DNA of 64,000 bases from JBJMHZ01 sp045807125 (lineage in GTDB: Bacteria; Actinomycetota; Actinomycetes; JAWWOL01), in contig JBJMHZ010000045.1 in the NCBI GenBank assembly GCA_045807125.1, positions 1 through 64,000 on the forward strand. Reading direction: 5' to 3'. Shown here in pieces: positions 17,061-25,977 of this stretch. The notes under the pieces are model-generated. The model saw nothing but the letters and a program-made list of their open reading frames with translations, had not been told where the DNA came from and ran no database searches. A program made the translations under genes and the position numbers. Within the stretch, counting starts at the first letter, position 1; every line of letters begins with the position of its first letter.

Positions 17061-18348
17061 CCTCTCCGGCCGCCGGGTCGCCGTCTGGGGCGTCGGCGTC
17101 GAGGGCCAGGCCAGCGTCCGGCGGCTGCGCGCGCTCGGCGTCAGCCCGGCGCTCGTCGACCAGGCGCCGGGGACCATGCCGGACGGGACGCCGGTCGCCG
17201 GGCTGGCCGAAGGAGGGGTGGCGGCCCTGACGTCGGCGGAGGTGGTCGTCAAGAGCCCCGGCATCAGCCGCTACGACGCGCTCGTCGCCGAGCTCGGGCA
17301 CCGGGGCGTCGACGTCGTGGGCGGTCTCGGGCTCTGGCTGGGGGAGGCCGACCGCGACCGCGTGCTATGCGTCACCGGGACGAAGGGCAAGAGCACGACG
17401 ACGTCGATCGCCGGCAGCCTGCTCCGCGCGCTCGGCTACCGGTGCTTCACCGGCGGCAACCTCGGGCGCCCGCCCTGGGACCCGGACTGCGCCGGCGAGG
17501 CCGACTGGTGGGTGGTCGAGGTGTCGAGCTACCAGGCCGTCGACGTGCGGCTCGGGCCGGCCGTCGTCGCCGTCACCTCCCTGAGCCAGGATCACCTCAC
17601 CTGGCACCGGGGGGTGGAGAACTACTACCGCGACAAGCTGTCGTTGTGCACCCGCCCGGGCGTGCGGTCGGTCGTCGCGGAGGGCCACGATCCGCTGCTG
17701 CGCCGCCACGCCGGCCTGCTGGGGCCCCACGTCACCTGGGTCACCGCGCCGGCCGGCCCGTGGGCGGGCGGCCTCGGGCTGCTCGGCCCGCACAACGAGC
17801 GCAACGCGGCGGTCGCGCGGGCGGCCCTGGCGGCGCTCGGCGTCCAGGAGGCCTCCGACGAGCGCGCGCTCGCCGCGGCCGCCGCGCGGTACGAGCCGCT
17901 GCCCAGCCGGCTCGCGCCGGTCGGCCGCGTCGGCGGCGTCGAGTTCGTCGACGACAGCCTCAGCACCAACGTGCTGCCGACGCTCGCGGCGGTCGAGTCG
18001 TTCCGCGGGCGCCGGGTCGCGCTCCTCGTCGGCGGGTTCGAGCGGGGCATCGACTACGCGCCGCTCGGTGCGGGGCTCGCCGGCCGGGGCGACGACCTGC
18101 TCGTCCTCACGATGCCGGACAACGGGCCGCGCATCGGTGCCGCGATCGCCGCCTGCGCGGGAGCCCCGCGCGTGCTCGACTGCACCGACGTCGCGGCGGC
18201 GACCAGGGCGGCCTTCGAGTGGGCGTCGCCCGACGGCGTCGTCCTGCTCTCGCCCGCCGCTCCCAGCTTCGGCCGGTACGTGGACTACCGGGCGCGGGCC
18301 GCGGCCTTCGTCGCTGCCATGCGCGCCCTGCCGAGCGAAGGTCGCTGA
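17035..18348 (+). CDS. murD2: UDP-MurNAc-L-alanine--L-glutamate ligase (MurD2)
   Basis: 437 residues. Mur ligase architecture: N-terminal Rossmann-like domain (RRVAVWGVGVEGQASVRRL), ATP P-loop GTKGKSTTTSIAG, then EVSSYQAVDV, SQDHLTWHRGVENYYRDK, LGPHNERNAAVA and C-terminal DDSLSTNVLPTLAAVESF. Ordinary MurD adds D-Glu; MurD2 homologues next to murL add L-Glu, which MurL then epimerises. The start ATG 17035 overlaps the murL 3' end by 26 nt, so they are co-translated. It converges on the next minus-strand gene with a 3-nt gap. Confidence 0.87.
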   Translation: MPAPTSWSDLSGRRVAVWGVGVEGQASVRRLRALGVSPALVDQAPGTMPDGTPVAGLAEGGVAALTSAEVVVKSPGISRYDALVAELGHRGVDVVGGLGLWLGEADRDRVLCVTGTKGKSTTTSIAGSLLRALGYRCFTGGNLGRPPWDPDCAGEADWWVVEVSSYQAVDVRLGPAVVAVTSLSQDHLTWHRGVENYYRDKLSLCTRPGVRSVVAEGHDPLLRRHAGLLGPHVTWVTAPAGPWAGGLGLLGPHNERNAAVARAALAALGVQEASDERALAAAAARYEPLPSRLAPVGRVGGVEFVDDSLSTNVLPTLAAVESFRGRRVALLVGGFERGIDYAPLGAGLAGRGDDLLVLTMPDNGPRIGAAIAACAGAPRVLDCTDVAAATRAAFEWASPDGVVLLSPAAPSFGRYVDYRARAAAFVAAMRALPSEGR

Positions 18349-18351
18349 GGC

Positions 18352-19719
18352 TCAGGACGGCGGGCGCGCCGCGAGCATCGGGTTCAGCAGGCCGAGCGGG
18401 TCGAAGGCCTGCTTCACCCTGGCGAACAGGCGCAGCTCGGCCTCGCTTCGCGCGAGGTGCAGCCACGGCAGCTTCGCGCGGCCGATGCCGTGCTCGGTGC
18501 TGATGCTCCCGCCCGCCTGCGCGACCGTCGTCAGCACGACCTCGTCCAGCGCGGGACCGGCCAGCTCGGCGCCGGTGACGTTGACGTGCACGTTCCCGTC
18601 GCCGGCGTGCCCGAACAGCCACGTCCGCGCGGCCGGGACCGTCGCGGCGACCCGGTGCGGCACCTCCTCGAGGAAGCCGGCGAGGGCAGGCGCGGGAAGC
18701 GTGACGTCGAGCTTGTGGGCCACGCCGAGCGTGGCGATGACCTCGGTGTGCCGCTCCCGGTAGGCCCACAGCCGCGCCATCGACGGCCCGTCGAGGGCGA
18801 CCGCGACGTCGGCGACCTCGGGCACGCCCTCGACGGCGGCGGCCAGCCCGCCGTCCACCCCGTCCGGCGCCGCCGCTTCGACGAGGAGGTATGCGGCGTG
18901 CGGCTCCGGCATCGGCCGCGGCAGCCCACCGACCCGGCAGACCAGCTCGACGCCGGCGTGGAGCATCAGCTCCACCGCCTCCACCCACGGCGCGGAGGGG
19001 AGCAGCGCGGCGGCGCGCGCGGCCGCCGCCGTGGTGGCGAACGCGAGGAGGGCGACGGACCGCTCCGGGCGCTGCGGCAGCAACCGGACCTGCGCGGCGG
19101 TCACCACGGCGAGGGTCCCCTCGCTGCCGCACAGCAGCGAGGGGAGGTGGTAGCCGGTGTTGTCGCGCGTCAGGCCGGTGAGGTGCGACACGACGGTCCC
19201 GTCGGCGAGCACCGCCTCGACGCCGATCAGCTGGGCCCGAGTGTCGCCGTGCCGCAGCACGCGAAGCCCGCCGGCATTGGTGGCGATCGTGCCGCCGAGC
19301 GTCGCGCTCGCCCGGCTCGCGAGATCGACGCCGTACCGCCGCCCGGCGCTGATCGCCGCGGCCTGCAGCTCGGCGATCGTCACGCCGGCCCCTGCGGTGG
19401 CGTGGCGGCCGTCGGCGCTCACGGCGAGGCGGGTCAGGCGGCGCAGGTCGAGCACGACCGCGCCGGCGTCCGGCACGGCGCCGCCGACGAGGCCGGTGTT
19501 GCCGCCCTGCGGCACGACCGGCGTCGCCGTGGCCGCGCACTCCGCCAGCACGGCGCTGACCTCGGCCGGGCCGGCCGGCGACACGACGACGTCGGCGGTC
19601 CCCGTGAACCGGCCGGTCCAGTCCCGCGCGTGCGCTGCGGTGATCGCTGGGTCGGTGACCGTCCGTTCGGTACCGACCACGGAGGCGAGCCGCTGCACCA
19701 ACCGCTGGCTGATGGGCAC
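18352..19719 (-). CDS. FAD-linked D-2-hydroxyacid dehydrogenase (GlcD/D2HGDH-like)
   Basis: 455 residues of the VAO/FAD_binding_4 family. The PP-loop PQGGNTGLVGGAVPD binds FAD; TLGGTIATNAGGLRVLRHGDTRAQ and GSEGTLAVVTAA complete the FAD domain. The C-terminal substrate domain has GHAGDGNVHVNV and STEHGIGRAKLPW, including the metal-binding His residues seen in D-lactate, glycolate and D-2-hydroxyglutarate dehydrogenases. Which acid it oxidises is not decidable. No iron-sulfur partner is adjacent. GTG start, probably leaderless. Confidence 0.88.
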   Translation of the reverse strand: MPISQRLVQRLASVVGTERTVTDPAITAAHARDWTGRFTGTADVVVSPAGPAEVSAVLAECAATATPVVPQGGNTGLVGGAVPDAGAVVLDLRRLTRLAVSADGRHATAGAGVTIAELQAAAISAGRRYGVDLASRASATLGGTIATNAGGLRVLRHGDTRAQLIGVEAVLADGTVVSHLTGLTRDNTGYHLPSLLCGSEGTLAVVTAAQVRLLPQRPERSVALLAFATTAAAARAAALLPSAPWVEAVELMLHAGVELVCRVGGLPRPMPEPHAAYLLVEAAAPDGVDGGLAAAVEGVPEVADVAVALDGPSMARLWAYRERHTEVIATLGVAHKLDVTLPAPALAGFLEEVPHRVAATVPAARTWLFGHAGDGNVHVNVTGAELAGPALDEVVLTTVAQAGGSISTEHGIGRAKLPWLHLARSEAELRLFARVKQAFDPLGLLNPMLAARPPS

Positions 19720-19725
19720 GCTGGG

Positions 19726-19731
19726 AGGCTA
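19726..19731 (-). promoter_or_regulatory. -10 hexamer for the leaderless FAD-dehydrogenase transcript
   Basis: On the minus strand TAGCCT lies 6 nt before GTG 19719, and no SD is present. Confidence 0.45.
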
Positions 19732-19744
19732 GCCGGGGCGGCGG

Positions 19745-19828
19745 GCGAGGCTGTAACGCCCTGCCTCGCGGCGACGATGAACTCACGACCCCGCCGCGGC
19801 GGGGACCCCCGACCTCGCCGCGGCGGGG
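19745..19828. repeat. Hairpin and two near-identical GC palindromes upstream of dapA
   Basis: CCCCGCCGCGGCGGGG (19789-19804) is a perfect 16-bp palindrome. A second copy, CCTCGCCGCGGCGGGG, begins exactly 24 bp later (19813-19828), in a shared cgacc...ggggnnccc context. A weaker hairpin (GCGAGG 19745-19750 / CCTCGC 19764-19769) precedes them. They lie between divergent genes and upstream of the dapA -10. Role unknown: tandem operator, or bidirectional terminator-like structure. Confidence 0.7.
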
Positions 19829-19902
19829 CTCCCGTGGCCCTCGCGTCGTTCTCGGCGATGACCGCCACGGCGGGTGTCGCTCCTCCCGATGGCCGATCCG
19901 GG

Positions 19903-19908
19903 TAGCGT
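19903..19908 (+). promoter_or_regulatory. -10 hexamer for leaderless dapA
   Basis: TAGCGT ends 7 nt before ATG 19916. No SD is present. Confidence 0.5.
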
Positions 19909-19915
19909 GTCCGAC

Positions 19916-20812
19916 ATGGCTGCACCCTCCGGCACCGCCCCCTTCGGCCGCGTCCTGGTCGCGATGGTGACGCCGTTCACCGCGGCCGGGGACGTCGACC
20001 TCGACGGTGCCCAGCGCCTCGCCGCCCACCTCGTCGACGCCGGCTGCGACGGGCTCGTCGTCAGCGGCACCACGGGGGAGGCCCCGACCACCACCGACCA
20101 GGAGAAGGACCGGCTGCTGCACGCCGTCGTGGAGGCCGTGGGCGACCGCGCGCACGTCCTCGCGGGCGTCGGCACCAACGACACCGCGCACTCGATCGAG
20201 CTGGCCCGCGCGGCCGAGAAGGCGCAGGCCGGTGGCCTGCTCGTCGTGACGCCGTACTACTCCAAGCCGCCGCAGGAGGGCCTGCTCGCGCACTTCCGCA
20301 CCGTCGCCGACGCCACCGCGCTGCCCCTGATGCTCTACGACATCCCGGGGCGGACGGGGACGCCGATCCGGACCGAGACGCTCGTCCGGCTCGCCGACGA
20401 GGAGCGCATCGTCGCGGTCAAGGACGCGAAGGACGACCTCGGCGAGACCAGCCGCCTGCTCGCCTCGACCGACCTCGCCGTCTACAGCGGCACCGACATG
20501 CTCAACCTGCCGCTGCTCGCGATCGGCGGCACCGGCTGCGTCAGCGTGATCGGCCACCTCTTCGCCCGGGAGCTGGTCGCCATGCACGACGCCTTCGCCG
20601 CCGGCGACGTCGCGGGCGCCGCCGCGCTGCACCGCCGGCTCGTCCCCGCGTGCGTCGGCTTCTTCCGCACCCAGGGGGTCATCACCACGAAGGCGGCGCT
20701 CGCCATGCTCGGACTGCCCGCCGGGCCGGTCCGCCCGCCGCTCGTCGACGCGACCGACGCCGAGCGCGCTGCGCTGCGCGACGACCTCGCCGCCGCGGGA
20801 CTCGCGCTGTGA
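19916..20812 (+). CDS. dapA: 4-hydroxy-tetrahydrodipicolinate synthase
   Basis: 298 residues. It condenses pyruvate with aspartate semialdehyde. TIM-barrel motifs: VAMVTPFTAAGDVDLDG, GLVVSGTTGEAPTTT, GVGTNDTAHSIELARAAEKAQAGGLLVVTPYYSKPPQEG, YDIPGRTG with the catalytic Tyr, and VAVKDAKDDL with the Schiff-base Lys. An upstream in-frame GTG (19874) would add 14 residues; the leaderless -10 favours ATG 19916. It is translationally coupled to RNase J, as in other actinobacteria. Confidence 0.96.
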   Translation: MAAPSGTAPFGRVLVAMVTPFTAAGDVDLDGAQRLAAHLVDAGCDGLVVSGTTGEAPTTTDQEKDRLLHAVVEAVGDRAHVLAGVGTNDTAHSIELARAAEKAQAGGLLVVTPYYSKPPQEGLLAHFRTVADATALPLMLYDIPGRTGTPIRTETLVRLADEERIVAVKDAKDDLGETSRLLASTDLAVYSGTDMLNLPLLAIGGTGCVSVIGHLFARELVAMHDAFAAGDVAGAAALHRRLVPACVGFFRTQGVITTKAALAMLGLPAGPVRPPLVDATDAERAALRDDLAAAGLAL

Positions 20813-22494
20813 GCCACCCGCACCCGGAGCTCGCTGCCCCGCCGGGGCTCGCCGAGGGCGGCCTGCGGGTGTTCGCGCTCGGCGGCCTGGGCGAGATCGG
20901 CCGCAACATGACGGTCTTCGAGCACGCCGGCCGGCTGCTCATCGTCGACTGCGGCGTGCTGTTCCCGTCCAACGAGCAGCCGGGCGTCGATCTCATCCTC
21001 CCCGACTTCGAGCCGATCAGGGACCGGCTCGGCGACGTGGAGGCGCTCGTGCTCACCCACGGGCACGAGGACCACATCGGTGCGGTGCCCTACCTGCTGC
21101 GCGAGCGCGGCGACATCCCGGTGATCGGGTCCCGGCTCACCCTCGGACTGCTCGACGGGAAGCTGGCCGAGCACCGCATCAAGGCCTACACGTACGAGGT
21201 GCACGAGGGGCAGCGGGAGCGCTTCGGGCCGTTCGACTGCGAGTTCCTCGCGGTCAACCACTCGATCCCGGACGCCATCGCGGTGGCCATCCGCACCGGT
21301 GCCGGCCTCGTCCTGCACACCGGCGACTTCAAGATGGACCAGCTGCCGCTCGACGGGCGGCTGACCGACCTCGGCGGCTTCGCCCGGCTCGGCGCCGAGG
21401 GCGTCGACCTGCTGCTCTCGGACTCGACCAATGCCGAGATCCCTGGTTTCGTCACCCCGGAGCGCGACATCGCGCCGGTGCTCGACTCCGTCTTCCGGCA
21501 GGCCAGGCGCCGGGTGATCGTGGCCTGCTTCGCGAGCCACGTGCACCGGGTGCAGCAGGCGCTCGACGCCGCGAAGGCGCACGGCCGCAAGGTCGCGTTC
21601 ATCGGCCGCTCGATGGTGCGCAACATGGGCGTGGCCCGCGACCTGGGATACCTGCGGGTGCCGGCCGACCTGCTGCGCGACGCCAGGGAGATCGACGAGC
21701 TGCCGCCCGAGCAGGTGTGCCTCATCTCGACCGGCTCGCAGGGCGAGCCGCTGTCGGCGCTGTGGCGGATGGCGCACCGCGACCACCCGGTGCGCATCGA
21801 GCCCGGCGACACCGTCGTGCTGGCGTCGAGCCTCATCCCCGGCAACGAGGACGCCGTCTACCGGGTGATCAACGGGCTCTCCCGGTGGGGGGCCGACGTC
21901 GTGCACAAGGGCGTCGCGACGGTGCACGTCTCCGGCCACTCGCCGGCCGGCGAGCTGATGTACGTCCTCAACGCGACCCGGCCGAGCAACTTCATGCCGG
22001 TGCACGGTGAGTGGCGGCACCTGCGGGCGCACGCCGAGCTCGCCGTCCTGACCGGCGTGCCGAGGGACCGGGTGGTGGTCGCCGACGACGGCGTCGTCGT
22101 CGACCTGGTCGACGGCCGGGCCAGGATCACCGGGCGGGTCGCGGCCGGCTACGTCTACGTCGACGGCGGGTCGGTCGGCGACATCGGTGCCGAGTCGCTC
22201 AAGGACCGCCGCATCCTCCGCGACGAGGGCTTCGTGTCGGTGGTCGCTGTCGTCGACTCGGTCACCGGCAAGGTGACCAGCGGCCCGTACGTCTTCGGGC
22301 GCGGGTTCTCCGACGAGCCGGGCGTCTTCGACGACGTCGTGCCGCTGATCGAGGAGGCCCTCGACCGCGCCGCCGCCGAGGGGGTCGGCGACGCCCACCA
22401 GCTCCAGCAGATCATGCGCCGCACGGTCGGCAAGTGGGTCTCCGACACCTACCGGCGGCGGCCGATGATCATCCCTACCGTCATCGAGGCGTGA
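20809..22494 (+). CDS. rnj: Ribonuclease J
   Basis: 561 residues, usual RNase J length. Metallo-beta-lactamase/beta-CASP nuclease with 5'-exo and endonuclease activity. Zinc motif LTHGHEDHIGAVPYLL, then NHSIPDAIAVAI, HTGDFKMDQ, the beta-CASP insert (VIVACFASHVHRVQQALDAA), STGSQGEP, HVSGHSPAGEL and MPVHGEWRHLRAHAELA. A C-terminal domain of ~100 residues follows. GTG start overlaps the dapA stop; the VLRF1-like gene overlaps its own stop. Confidence 0.95.
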   Translation: MSHPHPELAAPPGLAEGGLRVFALGGLGEIGRNMTVFEHAGRLLIVDCGVLFPSNEQPGVDLILPDFEPIRDRLGDVEALVLTHGHEDHIGAVPYLLRERGDIPVIGSRLTLGLLDGKLAEHRIKAYTYEVHEGQRERFGPFDCEFLAVNHSIPDAIAVAIRTGAGLVLHTGDFKMDQLPLDGRLTDLGGFARLGAEGVDLLLSDSTNAEIPGFVTPERDIAPVLDSVFRQARRRVIVACFASHVHRVQQALDAAKAHGRKVAFIGRSMVRNMGVARDLGYLRVPADLLRDAREIDELPPEQVCLISTGSQGEPLSALWRMAHRDHPVRIEPGDTVVLASSLIPGNEDAVYRVINGLSRWGADVVHKGVATVHVSGHSPAGELMYVLNATRPSNFMPVHGEWRHLRAHAELAVLTGVPRDRVVVADDGVVVDLVDGRARITGRVAAGYVYVDGGSVGDIGAESLKDRRILRDEGFVSVVAVVDSVTGKVTSGPYVFGRGFSDEPGVFDDVVPLIEEALDRAAAEGVGDAHQLQQIMRRTVGKWVSDTYRRRPMIIPTVIEA

Positions 22495-23180
22495 GCGCGG
22501 GCGCGCCCGGCGGGCGCGCTCCCGACCGGACGATCGAGGTGGCGCCTGAGCGGCTGGCCGGCTGGCTCGACCGGTTCGCCGCCGCGCACGGCGCCCTGAC
22601 CTGCTCCGCCACGCCCGAGCGGGTCGACCTGCGCGCGGCTGACGGGGCGATCGCGAGCTGCGCCGTGCCGCTCCCGCCGCTCGCCCCCAACCCGGACGCG
22701 CCGTACGCCGGCCTGCTCGCCCATGCGCTCGCCGAGCGGGTGGTCGCGGTCCTGCTGGTGCGGCGCGGCGGCTACGCGGCCGGCGTGCTCGACGGCGGGC
22801 GCCTGCTGGCATCCAAGGTGGGCGCGCGGCACGTGCAGGCCCGCACGGCGGCCGGCGGCTGGTCGCAGCAGCGGTTCGCCAGGCGCAGGGACAACCAGGC
22901 CCGCCAGGCGTTCGAGGCGGCCGCCGAGGTGGCTCGCCGGGTCTGGGCGCCGCATGCCGGGCGGGTCGAGGCATTGGTCACCGGCGGTGACCGGCCGGCC
23001 GTCGCGACGGTGCTGGCCGCCGTCCTCGCCGATCCGGGGCTCGCGCCGCTGCGGGCGCTGACGCCGGTGGAGGTCCCCGGCCTCCCCGACCCGCGGCAGC
23101 AGGTGCTGCTCGACGTGCCGCGCCGCTACCGCGCCGTGCGGGTCTCGGTGACCGACCCGGTCGCCGACCCGCCGGCCTGA
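22491..23180 (+). CDS. acVLRF1-type peptidyl-tRNA hydrolase (Vms1-like release factor)
   Basis: 229 residues. Matches the actinobacterial VLRF1 family, an eRF1-fold domain related to eukaryotic Vms1/ANKZF1, which cuts nascent chains from tRNA on stalled 50S/60S subunits. The signature release loop is visible: TAAGGWSQQRFARRRDNQARQAF, quoted here only for its GGxxQ core and basic tail (nucleotides ~22848-22910). Strand-rich segments AVLLVRRGGYAAGVLDGGRLLASK lead into it. It is coupled to RNase J by a GTGA overlap, suggesting linked handling of stalled peptide and mRNA. Role in ribosome quality control is inferred. Confidence 0.8.
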   Translation: MSAGAPGGRAPDRTIEVAPERLAGWLDRFAAAHGALTCSATPERVDLRAADGAIASCAVPLPPLAPNPDAPYAGLLAHALAERVVAVLLVRRGGYAAGVLDGGRLLASKVGARHVQARTAAGGWSQQRFARRRDNQARQAFEAAAEVARRVWAPHAGRVEALVTGGDRPAVATVLAAVLADPGLAPLRALTPVEVPGLPDPRQQVLLDVPRRYRAVRVSVTDPVADPPA

Positions 23181-23236
23181 CCCGGCCGGGGCCGCGTGTC
23201 GCGCTGTGACGGGTGTGGCTCGTGGGATTGCCCGGC

Positions 23237-23242
23237 TAGGCT
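23237..23242 (+). promoter_or_regulatory. -10 hexamer for leaderless ftsK
   Basis: TAGGCT ends 6 nt before ATG 23249. Confidence 0.5.
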
Positions 23243-23248
23243 GCGAGC

Positions 23249-25747
23249 ATGGCGACCCGTGGCTCCACCGCGTCGCGGCCGGCCCGCGGGCCGGCGCGCG
23301 GCGGTCCGCCAGCGCCCAGGACCGGTGGCCGGTCACCGGCCCGGCCCGCCCCGGCCCGGCGCGGGTCCCGCTCCCGCGGGTCCCGCTCCCGCGCCGGCAG
23401 GGTCGTCCGCCGGCTGGCCCGGCTGGGCTGGCGGCTCGCCGCCGGCCTGTGGACGCTGCTGGCCAGGGTCGCCGGCGCCGTCGCCCGCCGGGTGGGCCAC
23501 GGCGCCCGTGACCTCGACCCGGCGCACCGGCGCGACGGGCTCGGGCTCGCCGTCCTCTGCCTCGCGGTGCTGGTCGCGTGGGGCGCGTGGGGCGGCTCCG
23601 GCCCGCTCGCGACCGCCGTGGTCGCCGTCGTGCGCGGCACCGTCGGCGCCGCCGCCGCCGTCTGCCCGCTGCTGCTGCTCGGCGCCTCGATCCGGCTGCT
23701 CCGGACGCCAGGCGACCCCTCCGGGCGGGGGCGGGTCGGCATCGGTTGGGCCGCCCTCGCGCTCGGCAGCCTCGGCCTCGTCCACCTGGCCGGCGGCAAC
23801 CCCGACCCGACGGAGGGGGCCACCGCCATGCGGTCGGCCGGTGGGGTGGTCGGCTTCCTCGCCGCGTCGCCGCTCACCGCGCTGATGCCCGCGCCGGTCG
23901 CCGCCGTCCCGCTGCTGCTGCTCGCCGTCTTCGGCCTGCTCGTCGTCACCGCCACGCCGGTGCGCCAGGTGCCGGTCCGCGTCGCCGCGCTGGCCGACCG
24001 CCTGCGCGGCCGCTCGCCCGGCGCCGAGGACGACGCCGTCCTCGCCGTCCTCGACGACGTCGAGCCGGAGCCCTCGCAGGCGCCGCCGCTGCGCCGCCGA
24101 CCGGCCCGCCGGCGAGTGGCGGCGATGGCTGCGTCTCCCGAGCCTCCCGAGCCGTTCGACCCGTTCGACGCCGAGAGCCCCCTGCTGCCCGATCCCGACA
24201 AGCCGGCGGCCACGGTCGCGCCCCCCGTGCCGGCGCCCGCTGCGCCGGTCCGGGCCGTCGAGCAGCTGCCGCTGCCCGCCGAGGGCGCCTACCGGCTGCC
24301 GCCGCCGGCGCTGCTGCGCGACGGGCCGCCGCCGAAGGCGCGCAGCAAGGTCAACGACGAGGTCATCGCGGCGCTCACCGAGGTCTTCGCCCAGTTCGAG
24401 ATCGACGCGGGGGTCACCGGGTTCTCCCGCGGCCCCTCGGTGACCAGGTACGAGGTCGAGCTCGGCCCCGCGGTCAAGGTCGAGAAGATCACCGGCATCC
24501 AGCGCAACATCGCGTACGCGGTGAAGAGCGCCGACGTGCGGATCCTCAGCCCGATCCCCGGCAAGAGCGCGGTCGGCATCGAGATCCCCAACGCCGACCG
24601 CGAGTGGGTGATGCTCGGCGACATCCTGCGCTCGCCGGTGGCCACCGGCGACCATCACCCCTGCGTCGTCGCGCTGGGCAAGGACGTCGAGGGCGGCTTC
24701 GTCGTCGCCAACCTGGCGCGGATGCCGCACATCCTGGTGGCCGGCGCGACCGGGGCCGGCAAGTCCAGCTGCATCAACTCGCTCATCACGTCACTGCTGT
24801 CGCGAGCCACGCCGGACGAGGTGCGCCTCGTCCTCATCGACCCGAAGCGGGTCGAGCTCACCATCTATGAGGGCATCCCGCACCTCGTCACGCCGATCAT
24901 CACCAGCCCGAAGAAGGCGGCCGACGCGCTGCAGTGGGTCGTGCGCGAGATGGACCTGCGCTACGAGGACCTCGCCGCCTCTGGCGTCCGGCACATCGAC
25001 GACTTCAACCGCAAGGTGCGCAAGGGCGAGCTCACGGCGCCGCCGGGCAGCGATCGCGTCTACGTGCCCTACCCGTACCTCATCGTCGTCGTGGACGAGC
25101 TCGCCGATCTCATGATGGTGGCGCCGCGCGACGTCGAGGACGCGGTCGTGCGCATCACCCAGCTGGCCCGCGCTGCCGGCATCCACCTCGTCCTCGCCAC
25201 GCAGCGGCCGAGCGTCGACGTCGTGACCGGCCTCATCAAGGCCAACGTGCCCTCGCGGCTGGCGTTCTCGACCGCGTCGCTCGCCGACTCGCGGGTCATC
25301 CTCGACCAGCCGGGCGCCGAGAAGCTGATCGGCCAGGGCGACGGGCTCTTCCTGCCGATGGGCGCGAGCAAGCCGATCCGCATCCAGGGCGCCTACGTCT
25401 CCGAGACCGAGATCGCGGCCGTGGTGGCCTTCTGCAAGCAGCAGCAGCGACCGGCGTTTCGCGAGGACGTGTTCGACCAGGCGACCGCGAGGCGCGAGAT
25501 CGACGAGGACGTCGGTGACGACCTTGACCTGCTCTGCCAGGCGGTCGAGCTAGTCGTCGGCTCGCAGTTCGGCTCGACGTCGATGCTGCAGCGCAAGCTG
25601 CGGGTCGGCTTCGCCAAGGCCGGCCGGCTCATGGACCTCATGGAGAGCAGGGGCATCGTCGGCCCGAGCGAGGGCTCCAAGGCCCGCGACGTGCTCGTGA
25701 AGCCCGACGAGCTCGACGAGGTGCTAGCGGGCTTGCGCGGCGGCTGA
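23249..25747 (+). CDS. ftsK: DNA translocase FtsK/SpoIIIE
   Basis: 832 residues. Septal ATPase that pumps chromosome DNA and activates dimer resolution at division. A basic Arg/Pro/Ala N-terminus of ~85 residues is followed by four membrane segments (~90-235), a linker, then the alpha/beta motor: GFSRGPSVTRYEVELGPAVKV, Walker A GATGAGKSSCIN (~residue 500), Walker B-like YLIVVVDELADLMM and LATQRPSVDVVTGLIKAN. The C-terminal gamma winged helix (VGSQFGSTSMLQRKLRVGFAKAGRLMDLME) reads KOPS polarity. Start set by leaderless -10. Confidence 0.96.
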   Translation: MATRGSTASRPARGPARGGPPAPRTGGRSPARPAPARRGSRSRGSRSRAGRVVRRLARLGWRLAAGLWTLLARVAGAVARRVGHGARDLDPAHRRDGLGLAVLCLAVLVAWGAWGGSGPLATAVVAVVRGTVGAAAAVCPLLLLGASIRLLRTPGDPSGRGRVGIGWAALALGSLGLVHLAGGNPDPTEGATAMRSAGGVVGFLAASPLTALMPAPVAAVPLLLLAVFGLLVVTATPVRQVPVRVAALADRLRGRSPGAEDDAVLAVLDDVEPEPSQAPPLRRRPARRRVAAMAASPEPPEPFDPFDAESPLLPDPDKPAATVAPPVPAPAAPVRAVEQLPLPAEGAYRLPPPALLRDGPPPKARSKVNDEVIAALTEVFAQFEIDAGVTGFSRGPSVTRYEVELGPAVKVEKITGIQRNIAYAVKSADVRILSPIPGKSAVGIEIPNADREWVMLGDILRSPVATGDHHPCVVALGKDVEGGFVVANLARMPHILVAGATGAGKSSCINSLITSLLSRATPDEVRLVLIDPKRVELTIYEGIPHLVTPIITSPKKAADALQWVVREMDLRYEDLAASGVRHIDDFNRKVRKGELTAPPGSDRVYVPYPYLIVVVDELADLMMVAPRDVEDAVVRITQLARAAGIHLVLATQRPSVDVVTGLIKANVPSRLAFSTASLADSRVILDQPGAEKLIGQGDGLFLPMGASKPIRIQGAYVSETEIAAVVAFCKQQQRPAFREDVFDQATARREIDEDVGDDLDLLCQAVELVVGSQFGSTSMLQRKLRVGFAKAGRLMDLMESRGIVGPSEGSKARDVLVKPDELDEVLAGLRGG

Positions 25748-25977
25748 GATGCCGGGGCGCACGGCGCGGGCGGCGCGGGCTACAGCCGGCGAGCCGCCGG
25801 ACCGACGAGATCACGGTGGAGCCGATGCTTCGTCGTGGTTTGACCGTCCTGCCGCTCGCCGGGAACACTGGCTCCCTGCGAGCGGGAGACAACGCCGCCT
25901 ACACTGGGCTTGGCCCTGCCGGCGATCCGGCCCATCCCCCCTGCATGACCCGCCCGCCGGCGAGTGGAGGTGTTGAG

